Part shown: one piece after another, positions 12,187-24,399 of the stretch
Position numbering within the stretch: position 1 is the stretch's first letter
Layout: the number at the start of each line of letters is the position of its first letter
Source: Isoetes taiwanensis
Taxonomy: Eukaryota > Streptophyta > Lycopodiopsida > Isoetales > Isoetaceae
Assembly: GCA_021234155.1 (NCBI GenBank)
Contig: JAJEKV010000506.1
Location: 1-64,000, forward strand
Length of the DNA stretch: 64,000 nucleotides
Direction: 5' to 3'
Program-made: the position numbers and the translations under genes
The notes under the pieces: model-generated
Told to the model about the DNA's origin: nothing
The model's database searches: none
The model's input: only the letters and a program-made list of their open reading frames with translations

Positions 12187-15172
12187 GATTTTTTATCGGC
12201 CCACCGAGACTAATCGCCTATGGGACCGGAGGGCGCGATCAAACTTATTATTATGCGGGTTAAAAATCCCGCCCCCAAAGGGTTTTCGAGTGAAAAACCG
12301 TGGTAGTAATAAGAATGTTGTCAAACTATACAAGTATACGTCATCATGAAATAAATCTACATATACATGTCAAGGCTGTGCCCGAGGACATAGCTGATCT
12401 CGCATGTCCATAACCTCCTGAAGGTATGATCCCAGCACCCGTATGGAAGTCATGCTCAATGTCACATGTAGCGGCTGGCCAAGCCTGGCCAACTTAGCAT
12501 AGCGCGTCCAGATTTGATCATTTGCTGGGCAGCTTTGAAGGGTATGAGATTCATCCTCAATGACTCCTATTTGGCAGCATTGATAGAGCATGTCTGGCGT
12601 GGCTCACCGGTCTATTTCCCCGTCTCAATTCGAATATGGTGTGCCCCTGTGCGAATGGAGGCAATGGGTATGCGCCTTTTCATAGGCAAGTGGGTACGCA
12701 GATAGCATTGCGGGCCTCGTTCCAATGTGGGATTTATGTGGCACTGGTAGTGTGCTGTCTTGACCTATTCAAGGGCACTGGCATCCCAAAGCTTGCTAAG
12801 GAAGCAAGCGTCAAGATATTGCCTCAAGTTATGGTGATCTGCGTCTGTTTGCACATGTATGCACCTGTGCTCCTGCACATTCCATCTAGCCAACCATTGA
12901 GCTCTCTTTTTCCTCCAGCAGGCCTTGAGGTGCTGCGGCCCCATTGCTATGATATAAGCTAGGTTAGGGAGACAAGCACTGTCCATGTTGACCACCTTTT
13001 GAAAATAGACAATGTGGCAATCAAGGGCCGCCCTTTGAAGAGGCAAGAATCCTGTCTCCTGCAGTAGAATTTGATATGGGACTGTGGACTTTACCCCTAG
13101 TGCTCATACCAAGAAGGCTTTTCTCATGACTTGCTCCAAGTCATTCTGTGTAGCGAGGGATACCACCGGGCCCCATACTTCAACCGTATATAAAAGGACA
13201 GGCTCCACCAAGACCTTGAACAAGAGTGACTGATGGGCCCAATCATACAACTCTGCTCTATGACTATTGTTTTGCGTTGCATATAGTGCCTTCCAGCCCG
13301 TCGTCACTCGTAGCCATATGGATGTGTCCCATTGCATAGTAGAATGAAACTCCACGTCTCCCAAATATTTGTATGTAGATACCACTTCCACATTCTGCCC
13401 TCGGTAACTGAAGGAGGGAATCCTCGGCTGACATGAGGATGATATAAGAACCACCTTAGTCTTGACCAGGTTGACGCGCATATCAGTCGCTTGGCAGAAT
13501 GTGTCCAGGGCATCGAGATGTCATTGCATGTCTACTGGTGTGTAAGCTAGGAGGTCCAAATCATCAGCATATATTAAGTGCATGATCTGATGCAGAAGGT
13601 GAGCTCCCTCGCCCCCATTATCAGTAAGTAAGCTCTCCAATTGATCAATGTGAAGCCCAAACAATGTTGGAAGAGAGATTGCATCCCTGACGAACCCCAA
13701 TACTACTATCAAATGGTTGGCTTTGGTTTAACGAAACCGACCGAAAGCATCTTTCATATAGCCTTTGTATAATGCATTCTCGCAAATCTACAAGGACCCC
13801 GGTATGCAATCCTGCCCATAGTTTTTCCTGAGGCACAGTGTCAAATGCCTTCGCAAAATCCACGAAGCAACAATATAGATCCTGACGGCGGTTCCTGTTG
13901 TCTTCAACCAGAGCTTGCAACGTGAAGATGTGGTCAAAGATGGAGTGTCGGGTCTGAATTCGGCCACGGATGAGGGTGCGCACCTCTGCTTTGCCTCTAC
14001 CCACCCCCATCAAGCGTTGCTCGAGAATCCCGCAAGCGTTTTGCAAACACCGACTGACCATGATTGTTCGGTAATTGGGCGGGCAATGCGGGTCACCCGC
14101 CTTATAGATGGGAACAACTTTGCTATTGGTCCACCTTGTAGTGGGAAGCCTTCTGTAATGCCTTGTTGAACAAGGCGGTCAAGACTTGGTACTATGGACA
14201 GCCCTGCCCACTTAAGCAATTCTGCCTGCATACCATCAGTGTCGGGCGCTTTCCCATTGGCAAGGCGTTTGTAAGCCTTGTTCCATGTCTAAATCTGTGA
14301 TTTCCAACCAATCGGGCCTTCTTGCGGGGGTAATCTTCGCCTGTATGCACCGAGGGTCAGATAGTGTTGCAAATCTTTGCCTCCACTTTCGGGAGTGATA
14401 TTCCCCGTGGGTCGGGTGATCGGCTTTCGAGAACCCTTCACCGTAAGGTCCGGGGGTGACGTTCGTGAGGTAAAAATTTCCCTTTGATGCTTACCGCGAA
14501 TGTACCGGCTTTTTAGCTTTAAGGAAGACGCGGTACTATCTGATTGCATGTGGGCGTAAAGCAGAGTCTGTGACCTGGCGGAGCCATCGTTTGTGTTCCT
14601 TGCACTCTGCATCAAACCATTGATTACGTGGGAATGTTGTATTCACGGAGGTCCGTCGTGGGGGCTTTATCCCAAAAGCACCTCTCCGCATGCCAAGTAG
14701 CCTCCTAAGCACATCAGTCGGCCGGCCTGTCTGTTGCTCTAGTGTAGGATATTGCAAAATTTTTGCCAGGTCATCTATAAGCATCTGGGCATAAGCCCCC
14801 GCATGTTCATAATCCAATCGCAGTTGAGGCATGTGAGGAGTTGTTGCACAGGGGGTTCGCACAACCTACCAAGCTAACTTTAAGTAAAGTGGTAACGGTC
14901 CGAGTCCATCTCTTCATCCCTATTAGTTGTTCCCACCTGGAAGTGCTTGACGACATGCATATCCTGCTCAGGCACCAGCACATAGTCCACCACACTAGAT
15001 CCTCCCCCCTCGTTTTCCTGTCTACAAGTGCTCTTAAGGGTGGACTGGCCATCGTGCGATCCATTGTAGATTACCGTGGAAGGTTTGACAAGTGCAATAT
15101 GTGGCGATTTGGTGCATTTGAATATCCGATAGGCTCAAGAAATAGGTTTAGCAAAAACCTTCTTTGACACAT
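12187..15172 (-). mobile_element. Minus-strand LINE, 5' truncated and broken (copy A)
   Basis: Read right to left this is a second, different LINE. It starts in the C-terminal part of an AP-type endonuclease (VVDYVLVPEQD and SDHVPL are clearest in copy B) and runs through the linker motif WFDAECKEHKRWLRQ (14.58-14.63 kb). The reverse transcriptase follows, with FVDFAKAFDTVP near 13.85 kb, SIGVRQGCNLS near 13.71 kb and the catalytic YADD near 13.57 kb. A thumb region (KYLGD, LLYTVEVWG) comes next, then a C-terminal zinc-type stretch with CQIGVIEDESHTLQSCPA near 12.55 kb. The 3' end at about 12.19 kb carries the tail block shared with the solitary LINE ends. Frame changes every few hundred bases make it inactive as read. 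Confidence 0.88.
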
Positions 15173-15179
15173 GAATCAA

Positions 15180-17400
15180 ACTATTAAGATTTGTCAATTG
15201 AAGAATATTAGATGGAGCAAAATCATATATAAAAGAAATTCTTATTTTAGGCTGCGATGATGATCTTTGCTTTGCAATAGTTCTTATAGTTGCAAAGAAT
15301 AATTCTGTATTTAGCACAAAGGTTATCATACCTAATCGAAAGTATATAACTTATTTACCACTTGTTGTATGACTATAAGCTCTTCCAAGTGAAAATAAGA
15401 CTTGCATTACTGTGTCTTGCTATAAATAAGGAACTAAAATCGACAAGATGTGATATTGCATCTGCAGAAGAAATCTTGGAAGGAACTACTTGGATTTTCT
15501 TTTGAGTAAAACACCTCAGATGCTCTCTCTCCGCAAATCACATGACCAATAATGTCCATCAATTAATAACTCATCAATCTGCATATACCCTGAGAATATT
15601 ACATCCGACAACCCACCTTGATGCATGTTGCTTCATCCATAGATTCGTCATATATATCCTTCCCCGTCCGCTACAAATCACACCTACAAATCATCATGAA
15701 CATTCAAAATGCACCTTTTATATTCCCAAGAAAAGTCTTGTTTAGTCGTACCAAGCAACATCACTCTAATCAAATTGAATGTCGAAATAATAGGAACCGA
15801 AAGAAGAGCAAAGGAGATAATTTTGGGCTATTTTCTAATTTTCCAACCGATGATGCAAAATGTAGATCCAATGGCTTAGGTTCAATTTGGTCCAGTTCCA
15901 CGTGGACAACCTAGAATTGCAGCACAAAAGTTTGCATGGGAGGGGAGGACGCTGGGAGGGGGTTAGATGGCTATCTTGAGATTGAAAACTCCACATAGTG
16001 CTTCCCCATTGGATGCCATGGCAGAGCAGAATGCATTGTAAGTGTTCTTTCCGCTCATAATATTGCAAAAGGGGAAGTTAACTAGAAAAAGCTAAAAAGG
16101 GTGCTAACACATTGTGGGTTGCCCTTGCATCAAAATCAAGCTTGTGTCTGGAGACTCTCTAATCTATCCTCGCCTGAGCCAGAATTTTCGGGGAATGTTT
16201 CAAAATTCCATTCGCTAGTTGTGCTGGAAGGCATGTATAGAGTATGCATTTGTCATTTGATCTAGCTATAGATTTCCATTCTTACTCTCTTCTACCTTTC
16301 AGCGTTTTTGGCATGATCTCATCTTGTCGGGACTTCTAACTTAAGCATATTTGCTTTCCCAAACCTTCAACCACAAAGGCACTTCCATGAAGACGTGGAA
16401 ACCCTCTACACTGTCGAATGGGCTGAGAGCGGGTCACCGGCCCACTGGAAAGGGAGAACAATTTACGTTCTCCTATACATGATGGATTCATTCATGCCAT
16501 TTCCACGTTACTATTCCCAGCAATTAGTTTCATTGCAGTCCCAATCTATAGAGTTAAAAAATTCAACAACATATCGACGAGGTCTTTACTAGCTTTTATA
16601 TTCAAAACAAAGCCATTAGACTTTCTGCAAAGCAAGGTTGCAACCAGCTATTACATTGGCGACCTTGATTTCTTGGAACTACCTTGGATCATCATCTCTT
16701 AAGGTAGTTTTACTCACAAAAGAGATATTTTACTTACAAAATAGGTTTGTGGCAAAAGAATTTGAAGATTATTTGTCGAATCTAATCAATGCTTGAGCTA
16801 TAATTCTCTTATGATGCTTTGAATCACCAAATCTAATGCCTCGGGACCTTGAACTTAGCTGAAATCCAACCGTCAGGATGGGTTAACTCCATTACTATAA
16901 AGAAAATTGCGATTAGTGAGGTGAACTCCTCCCGACATAGGAACTTTTTGCAGAGAGCGGGATTTTTGTGTGTAGGGCGCTAATAGATAGCAACCATGCC
17001 CTTTTCTCCACGTAGACTAACGCGGCTCCACCGGATAAACTTGATTGTCCAAATAGTCCTATAATCCAATCTCCATCTTTCAAACCATTGCCCAAAACCT
17101 CCCAAAGGTTTGCACTTCAAGCAATCCGAAAAAAAAACCTGGGAAAAGCTTTGTGTGCTCCAAAAGTAACATCGGGTGTGGAGAATCCCAAAAATTCCTT
17201 AGATAAATAGATGTTTTTGGACCTCAAAAACTCCTTAGGACTTCTTAGACAAGTAGATGTTGCTCCGTATAACATCAGCGGGGCGTGGCGTGGGGGCTTT
17301 TATATATCGGATGTCGTCATGTTTAACCCAATTTGGTATATTCGTGGTATAGTTGGGTCCCGCTGAATCATTTCTCGCCTAAATCAGCAAGTAAAGATAA
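15180..17400. other. Anonymous spacer of the 9 kb unit (copy A)
   Basis: No protein family was recognised. The same sequence lies at about 24.4-26.6 kb with scattered clumped differences. Short frames occur on both strands, but none is conserved in frame between the two copies, which argues against coding function. Confidence 0.45.
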
Positions 17401-17520
17401 CAAAGAACTATGCATTTTGAGGGTAATTTTTTGCCCTTTTGAAACTGGATGAATCCAGAGGCGCTCGATCTGATTTTTGGTTTGCATGGATGTTCTCTTT
17501 TAATCCGTCTTATTCCGGTG

Positions 17521-17559
17521 GTGATTCCGACAGAAGGTATATCTCTGTCGCGGAATCAC
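17521..17559. repeat. GTGATTCC...GGAATCAC hairpin (copy A)
   Basis: GTGATTCCGACAGA is followed by a short loop and then TCTGTCGCGGAATCAC, giving a near-perfect stem of about 13 bp. The same half-site GTGATTCC builds the motif arrays upstream of the BTB-NPH3 genes at 32.79 and 37.41 kb, so this looks like a solitary module of that repeat family. Confidence 0.6.
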
Positions 17560-17879
17560 CAAAACCGGGATAACATTATCTTCACCCATTTCGCCAGCAT
17601 TTCTGTGGACTTCGCGGATTTTTTTCGCTTTAAGGTTGGATGCCCACGTCTGATATTTACAGAGATGGGCATGGAGAACCCCAAAAACTCGTTAGATAAG
17701 TAGATGTTTTTGACAACAATATTTAAAAAAGTACCAACAGGGTTCAAAAACGTATGGGGTAGGCCTTAAAATCTCAATTGGAATTCAAAATTTCCAGTTT
17801 AGATTTTTGGGTGCCTGCAAAATTCCAGTACAAAATAACATAGTTTAGTGCATATTCGCGAAGGAAATATTGGGTCCGA

Positions 17880-18990
17880 AGTTGGACTTGGATTCCAGAA
17901 AACCGTAATCCGAATACCTCCGCCTGGTATTCGGCCTGCATGTTACTGTTTTTTTTTTCTGATAAAAAATTCCGGCAAGGGGGTATTCGACCCGCCAATT
18001 CAACCTCTGAAATCTATGATCCGAATATGCCTCTGTTTTGATCTGAAACTGCAGGTCGAATATGCCATTGTGTGGAACCTCAAGTCAAATACGCCCTGCT
18101 CCAAAATCTGGAAGCCGAATACCTCTTACATGCGACCATTTGGGTTAAATACCCCAAAAATTAAGCTCTAACTCCATCGCACGACTCAGTTTCCCACCGG
18201 CAACAGCGGGCAAGCTCAACAGAGTTATTGACTTCCTGTTCCAAGCAGAAATAGTAAAACAGCATTATCCATGTTTCGGCCCCCCAAGAAAAAAGAACTA
18301 GGTTCGAGAAGGAATGTCTGATCTCCTTAGTGTCACAAAAAACCAAAATATGGAGCGAAGGTACAAACAAAAGCACAGGTCATGCAATTTGGCGCTTCCA
18401 CATTATTGCCACAAGGTCAGCTCTACTGGAAAGTGAAGGAAAACAAGTCAAAACTATGGAGATTTTAATCAAGAAGACCCAACAGAGGTATTCTTTGTCT
18501 AAACACAACCATCGATCCAATATGCCATCGCTGGATCAAGGCCGGGTCGAATCGCATTGGGACCCGTGATGCTAAAAAGGGCTTTGCAAAGTCTCAAACC
18601 AAGGACCGTGGAAAGGGATTGCCGGATTAAACAACCCACAAAAAAAAAAAGCCGAGGAACTCGCAACAAACAAGCCCTTGCACCAAAGTCCAAACCAAGC
18701 AGATCCGCGCCTCCGGTATTCGACTTGTGGTATAAGCAAGGGGTATTCGACTCGCACAATACATGCCTTAGTTTAGACGAGCCTAATACCCCCTTGGGTA
18801 TTCGACTTGTGTAATGCAAGTGTGAGTTTAGACGAGTCTAATATCTCTTTTTTAGGGATAGGAGGGCCGGCGAAGGAGAATGGGAGGTATTTGACTTGCC
18901 TAATATCAATACGAAATTGTGGATTCGACTTGTGGAATAAGTGTGTACGCCGAAACCACAAGTCTAATACCCTCTATACCACGAGTCTAA
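17880..18990. repeat. Array of TATTCGACTTGTGG-type inverted motifs (copy A)
   Basis: A 10-16 bp core, GGTATTCGACTTGTGG and its looser forms (GTATTCGGCC, GTATTCGACCCGCC), recurs many times at irregular spacing of tens of bases. Inverse forms such as CCACAAGTCTAATACC and CCGAATACC are interspersed, so many neighbours can pair. The array recurs in copy B and in small form near 40.68 kb. It is not coding. The modular inverted layout resembles foldback-type transposon ends, which is inference. Confidence 0.6.
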
Positions 18991-19301
18991 TACACTACTA
19001 GGCAAATTTTGGGGTAGAGAATGTTTGTTTCGATTGAAACTAAGAATTTCCAGTTGAGTTAGCGCATTGCAGGAAAAATTCCAGTAGATTTTTATGCATA
19101 TTTGTATAAGAGTAATACAAATTTTCGATTGGGATTGAAAATATCCAGCTATTTGATAGGAAAATTTCTGATTGGGTTTAAAAACTTTGCCCAACACTAG
19201 TCTAATACCCCCCCTGGAATCCAAGTCCAAATCGGGAGCCAATAAATGCACTGGTATATTCGAGTCTTGTTCTATATTAAATCCGGTACGTATTATCTAT
19301 G

Positions 19302-21412
19302 CGAGGCAAATGCCCAGGTTTGGATGGTTTGCCAATTGAGTTCTTCCAAGAGTATTGGGAATGGCTAGAGCGGATGTGTATGATCCGTGACTCGGTGGTC
19401 CAACGCTTTGGATAGAATTCTAAACACCGTGCCATCTCACTTATCCCCAAGGATCCTCGGACTATTTTGATTTGGGCGCCCATCACCTTATTGTCATCTC
19501 AGATATAAAAACTTCGCTAAGGTTTTGCAGAGCGTGAAGGACATCTTGGAAGACTCCATCTCAATAACCCAATTAGATTTTCTTGCAAAACGATGCATTA
19601 TGAACAATGTTGCTGCTGCTTACGAGGGAATTTATTGGGCACTTAAGCAAAACCTTCCAGTTGTAGACCTTGAGCTTGATTTGCAAAGGCTTATGATAGT
19701 GTTAACTGAGAATTCATGCGTCGATGTATGCTAAGACTGGGATTTGGGGAACAATTCACATCAGATATTATGAAGCTACATGTCTCTGCTCGGGTGATGG
19801 TTATGTTCCATGGTGAGCCGTCAGATGCCTTCTCACTCGATCGTGGTATTCGCCAGTGATGCCCTTTAGCACCACTGCTTTTCACAATTGTCGCAGAGCC
19901 TTTGTTCTGTTGGTCCACCGCAAAGTTGTCTCTTGTGGGTCATATTACAGTGGCCAAGTCAGTCCTTAGTAGTACCCATGTTTATATGGCATCCTTATTG
20001 TTAGCCCCACAGATCAAAGTACACGAGCTCATTGTAATAATTCGGAACTTTTCATGGGTGGGTACCGAGGAAGATTCTGTGATTAAGGTGGCTTGGTCAA
20101 AGTACATCCTTCCAAAATGGGCCAGTAGTCTAGGTATGATGGACTTCTTACTACAGAGCAAAGTCCTTATTTCAAAGTTTATTTGGAGGCTCCTGAATGG
20201 TGAAGATGACTCTCCTGGTTTACGCCTTCTTAGACAAGCTCTTGGTCAGTGTATCCCTCTAGGCAAGAACCAATCCTACCCCGGCATCATGCACGCGCCA
20301 GATCCTTTCCAAGTGCTTCTCCATTTTTGCGTGGCTTGTTGATAGCATGGGAGGCAGTCAAATATCTTTTCTGGCCATACCCCTCCATCCACACCCTATT
20401 GGGGACTCCATGGTGGTGGGCACCACTGTCTCCAGACCCCTCAGCACCTCCATTGGCACCATCAATTCATCCCCTTACATAGAGACAATGGGTTCTTGCA
20501 GGTGTTGTCTCTATTCAAGCACGGTATGAAGCGGGTTGCTTACTGCCTTGACCTGTATTTCAGGCAAAGTTCCTGCTCTCTCGTAGGGATGTGTCTCTAT
20601 GGGAGAAGGTCGCAGTAAATTTGCCTCTTATAGTACAAGTTGGTGTTGCTGAATGGGTGCCATGGGACTGTCATGAAAATATTCACAAAGGCAAGCACTT
20701 TGTCGCCTTTAGTATATCGCCTTTTTAGCACCACGCCCCTCCGGTTGCCGGATGGGTGGCACCCATGTGTTCCATAACCCATTTTTGTGTCGTACATGGC
20801 GATGGCTTTGGGATAGGTTGCTCCACCCTAAAGTCTTTGTACTATGGTGGCAGGTTATCCACAGATGCCTGCGTGTTAATGCCTTCCGACATCGCTATGA
20901 TCCAGCATATCTGCAGTATGCCAGCTCTGCCTTTCAGACGTTGAAACTCTTGAGCATTGTCTCTTTGATTGTTTAGAGGTTCAACCAGCGTGGTCTTGGT
21001 GGCTACAAGGTTTGTTTAACAGTACATTGGACTGTCAATGCATCCTCTTGGCGTCCTATCCCAATGCATGCGCCCCAGCAAAACAGAGGGCATTCCATCT
21101 TGGTCCTGATTGGCTCCTGTTGTCGTAGACACCACATCTTTCAGGGCATTTATTCATCTGTGCGTGATGTTATTACGGTGGTCCAGAAAAAGGTACTAAC
21201 AGCCTATGAGTGTTCCTCCCTTGAATCAGAAATGATGGAACATATCTGGATTCAGTATTATTCGAATTGATTTTTATCGATAGTCTCCTATTATGGAGTA
21301 AGTACATTGTGCTCCAGGCTCGTGCTCCTGTTACACAGTTAGATGAGACATGTAAATTTCGCACTTTTTATCTGATTAATCTATTTTTTGGCTTTCGTCC
21401 TTAAAAAAAAAA
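19302..21412 (+). mobile_element. L1-type LINE, 5' truncated and broken (copy B)
   Basis: Same element as at 10.11-12.17 kb: CPGLDGLPIEFFQEYW at the left, an LDFLAKRCIMNNVAAAYEG stretch near 19.57-19.63 kb, and a zinc-type tail with LWDRLLHPKV near 20.8 kb. This copy retains a 3' end that copy A has lost: a run of ten A at about 21403-21412, followed by different sequence. Multiple frameshifts remain. It is not functional as read. Confidence 0.85.
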
Positions 21413-21435
21413 CAATGGATACAACGAATTTATGG

Positions 21436-24395
21436 AAAGAAAGAAAGAATGAATGATTTTTATCGTCCACTCTAATCGGCCTATGGGATCCAGGAGGAGC
21501 GCATCAAACTTATTACTGTCTGGGTTTAAAAATTCCCGCCCCGAAGGGTTTTCGAGGGAAAAACCGTGGTAGTAATAAGAATGTTGTCAAACTATACAAG
21601 TATACATCATCATGAAATATATCTACATATACATGTCAAGCGCGTGCCCGAGGACATAGCTGATCTCGCATGTCCATAACCTCCTGAAGGTATGATCCCA
21701 AAGACCGTATGGAAGTCATGCTCAATGTCACATGTAGCGGCCGGCCAAGCCCCGCCAACTTAGCATAAGGCCCAGATTTGATCATATGTCGGGCAGCTTT
21801 GAAGGGTATGAGATTCATCCTCAATGACTCCTATTTGGCAGCATTGATAGAGCCTGTCCTGGCGTGGCTCACCAGTCTATTTCCCCGTCTCAATTCGAAT
21901 ATGGTGTGCCCCTGTGCGAATGGAGGCAATGGGTATGCGCCTTTTCATAGGCAAGTGGGTACGCAGATAGCATTGCAGGCCTCGTTCCAATGTGGGATTT
22001 ATGTGGCAATCGGTAGTGTCTTCGCCTTGACCTATTCAAGGGCACTGGCATCCCAAAGCTTGCTAAGGAAGCAAGCGCCAATGCCTCAAGTTATGGTGAT
22101 CTCTGTGATGTTTGCACATGTATGCACCGCGTGCTCCCGTGACATTCCATCTAGCCAACCATTGAGCTCTCTTTTCCCTCCAAAGAGCCTTGAGGTGCTG
22201 CGGCCCCATTGCTATGATATAAGCTAGGTTAGGGAGACAAGCATTGTCCATATTGACCACCTTTTGAAAATAGACAATGTGGCAATCAAGGGCCGCCCTT
22301 TGAAGAGGCAAGAATCCTGTCTCCTCAAGCAGTAGAATTTGATATGGGACTGTGGACTTTACCCTAGTGCTCGTACCAAGAAGGCTTTCTCGCAAGACTT
22401 GCTCCAAGTCATTCCGTGTAGCTTGAGGGATACCATGGGCCCCATACTTCAACCGTGATATAAAAGGACAAAGCTCCACCAAGACCTTGAACAAGAGTGG
22501 TGATGGGCCCAATCATACAACTCGCTTCTATGACTATTGTTTTATGTTGCATATAGTGCCTTCCAGCTCGTCACTCAGAGCCATATGGATGTGTCCCATT
22601 GCATAGTAGAATGAAACTCCACGCCTCCCAAATATTTGTATGTAGATACCACTTCCACATTCCGCCTTCGAGAATCGAAGGAGGAAATCCTCTACCGACG
22701 TGAGGATGATATAAGAACCACCTTAGTCTTGACCCAGGCATGACGCCAAGATATGGCCATGAACGTGTCCGTGGCATCGAGATGTCATTGCATGTCTCTT
22801 GGTGTGTAAGCTAGAGGTCCACATCATCAAAGATATATTAAGTGCATGATCTGATGCGAAGGTGAGCTCCCTCGCCCCCATTATTAGTAAGTCACTCTCC
22901 AATTGATCAATGTAAAGCTCAAACAATGTTGGAAGAGAGATTGCATCCCCGATTTAACCCCAATACTACTATCAAATGGTTGGCTTGTTTACCGGAACCA
23001 ATTCGAAAGCATCTTTCATATAGCCTCAGATAACGATTCGCAGAAATCTACAAGAACCCCCTACCGCCGCAATCCTGCCCATAGTTTTTCCCCGAGGCAC
23101 GTTGTCAAATGCCTTCGAAAATCCACGGCAACAATATAGATCCCGACGGTTCCTGTTGTCTTCAAACCGAGCTTGCAACGTGAAGATGTGGTCAAAGATT
23201 GCGGTCGTGGTCCAATTCGGCCTCGATGAGGGCTTGCACCTCGCCGCCTCTACCAAATTCGGCCAACCGCTGCTCGAGAATCCCAGCTAGCAAGTTTTGC
23301 AAACACCGAATCGGTTCGCGATTGTCGGGAACCGGGCAATGCGGTCACCGCCTTTATAGATGGGAACAACTTTGCTATTGGTCCACTGTAGTGGGAAGCC
23401 TTCCTGTAATGCCTTGTTGAACAAGGCGGTCAACACCGGTACTATGGACGGCCCTCGCCCACTTGCAATTCCCGCCGCATACCATCCGTGTCCTAAGGCT
23501 TCCCATTGGCAAGATCAGAAGCCTTGTTCCATGTCTAAATCCGTGATTTCCAAAGACCGGGCCTTCTTTGCAAGGGTAATGCCGCCTGCGGCACCGAGGG
23601 TCGATAGATAAATGTGCAGGCACGCTTCCACCGCCGGGAGTGATATTCCATGTGGGTCAGATGGCTTTCTGAGAACCCTTCACAGAAGGTCCGGGGTGAC
23701 GTTCCAGAAGGTAAAATATTTCCCTTTGATGATGCCGCAATGTACCCGGCTTTTTAGCTTTTTAAGGAAGACGCTGCGATCTGATTGCATGTATGCAGCG
23801 TAGTTCCGCGGGACTGGGCGAGCTTATCGCTTGTGTTCCTTGCACTCGATCAAACCATTGATTACGTGGGGAATGTTGTATTCCCCTCGAGGTCCGGTCG
23901 TGGGCGCTTTTTATCCCAAAGCACCCTCCGCCGCAGCCCTAAGCACATCGGTAGGCCCTTCGTCTGTTGCTCTAGTGTAGGATATTGCAAAATTTTTGCC
24001 AGGTCATCTATAAGCATCTGGGCATAAGCCCCTGCATGTTCATAATCCAATCGCAGCTGAGGCATGTGAGGAGTTGTTGCACAGGGGGTTCGCACAACCT
24101 ACCAAGCTAACTTTAAGTAAAGTGGTACGTGGTCTGAGTCGATCTCTTCATCCCTATTAGTTGTTCCCACCTGGAAGTGCTTGACGACATGCATATCCTG
24201 CTCAGGCACCAGCACATAGTCCACCACACTAGATCCTCCCCCCTCGTTTTCCTGTCTACAAGTGCTCTTGCGGGTGGACGGCCACTGTGCCAGTCCATTG
24301 TAGATTACCGTGGAAGGTTTGACAAGTGCAATATGTGGCGTATTTGGTGCATTTGAATATCCGATAGGCTCAGTAAATAGGTTTAGCAAAAACCT
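21436..24395 (-). mobile_element. Minus-strand LINE, 5' truncated and broken (copy B)
   Basis: Same element as at 12.19-15.17 kb, but the endonuclease end is better preserved. A single frame at 24.10-24.39 kb contains SSVVDYVLVPEQD and then SDHVPLYLKLAW, the classic C-terminal signature of LINE AP-endonucleases. Next come the linker and the reverse transcriptase, here more damaged (YCCRGFSKAFDNVPRG), then the thumb and zinc tail. The 3' end at about 21.46 kb bears the common LINE tail block, followed on its own strand by TTTC units (seen on the plus strand as GAAA repeats at 21436-21450). Confidence 0.88.
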
Positions 24396-24399
24396 GCTT

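Larger units (their letters stand above)
10114..19301 (+). repeat. Tandem 9 kb unit, copy A
   Basis: The sequence from 10114 reappears in the same order and orientation from 19302. The correspondence runs through the plus-strand LINE, the minus-strand LINE, the anonymous spacer, the GTGATTCC hairpin and the TATTCGACTTGTGG array, to 19081 against 28280. The last 0.2 kb of this copy (19099-19301) is absent at the end of copy B. It recurs instead at 31.19-31.39 and 35.83-36.03 kb, where it runs on into different sequence. The junction at 19301/19302 is therefore the tandem-duplication breakpoint. Confidence 0.8.
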
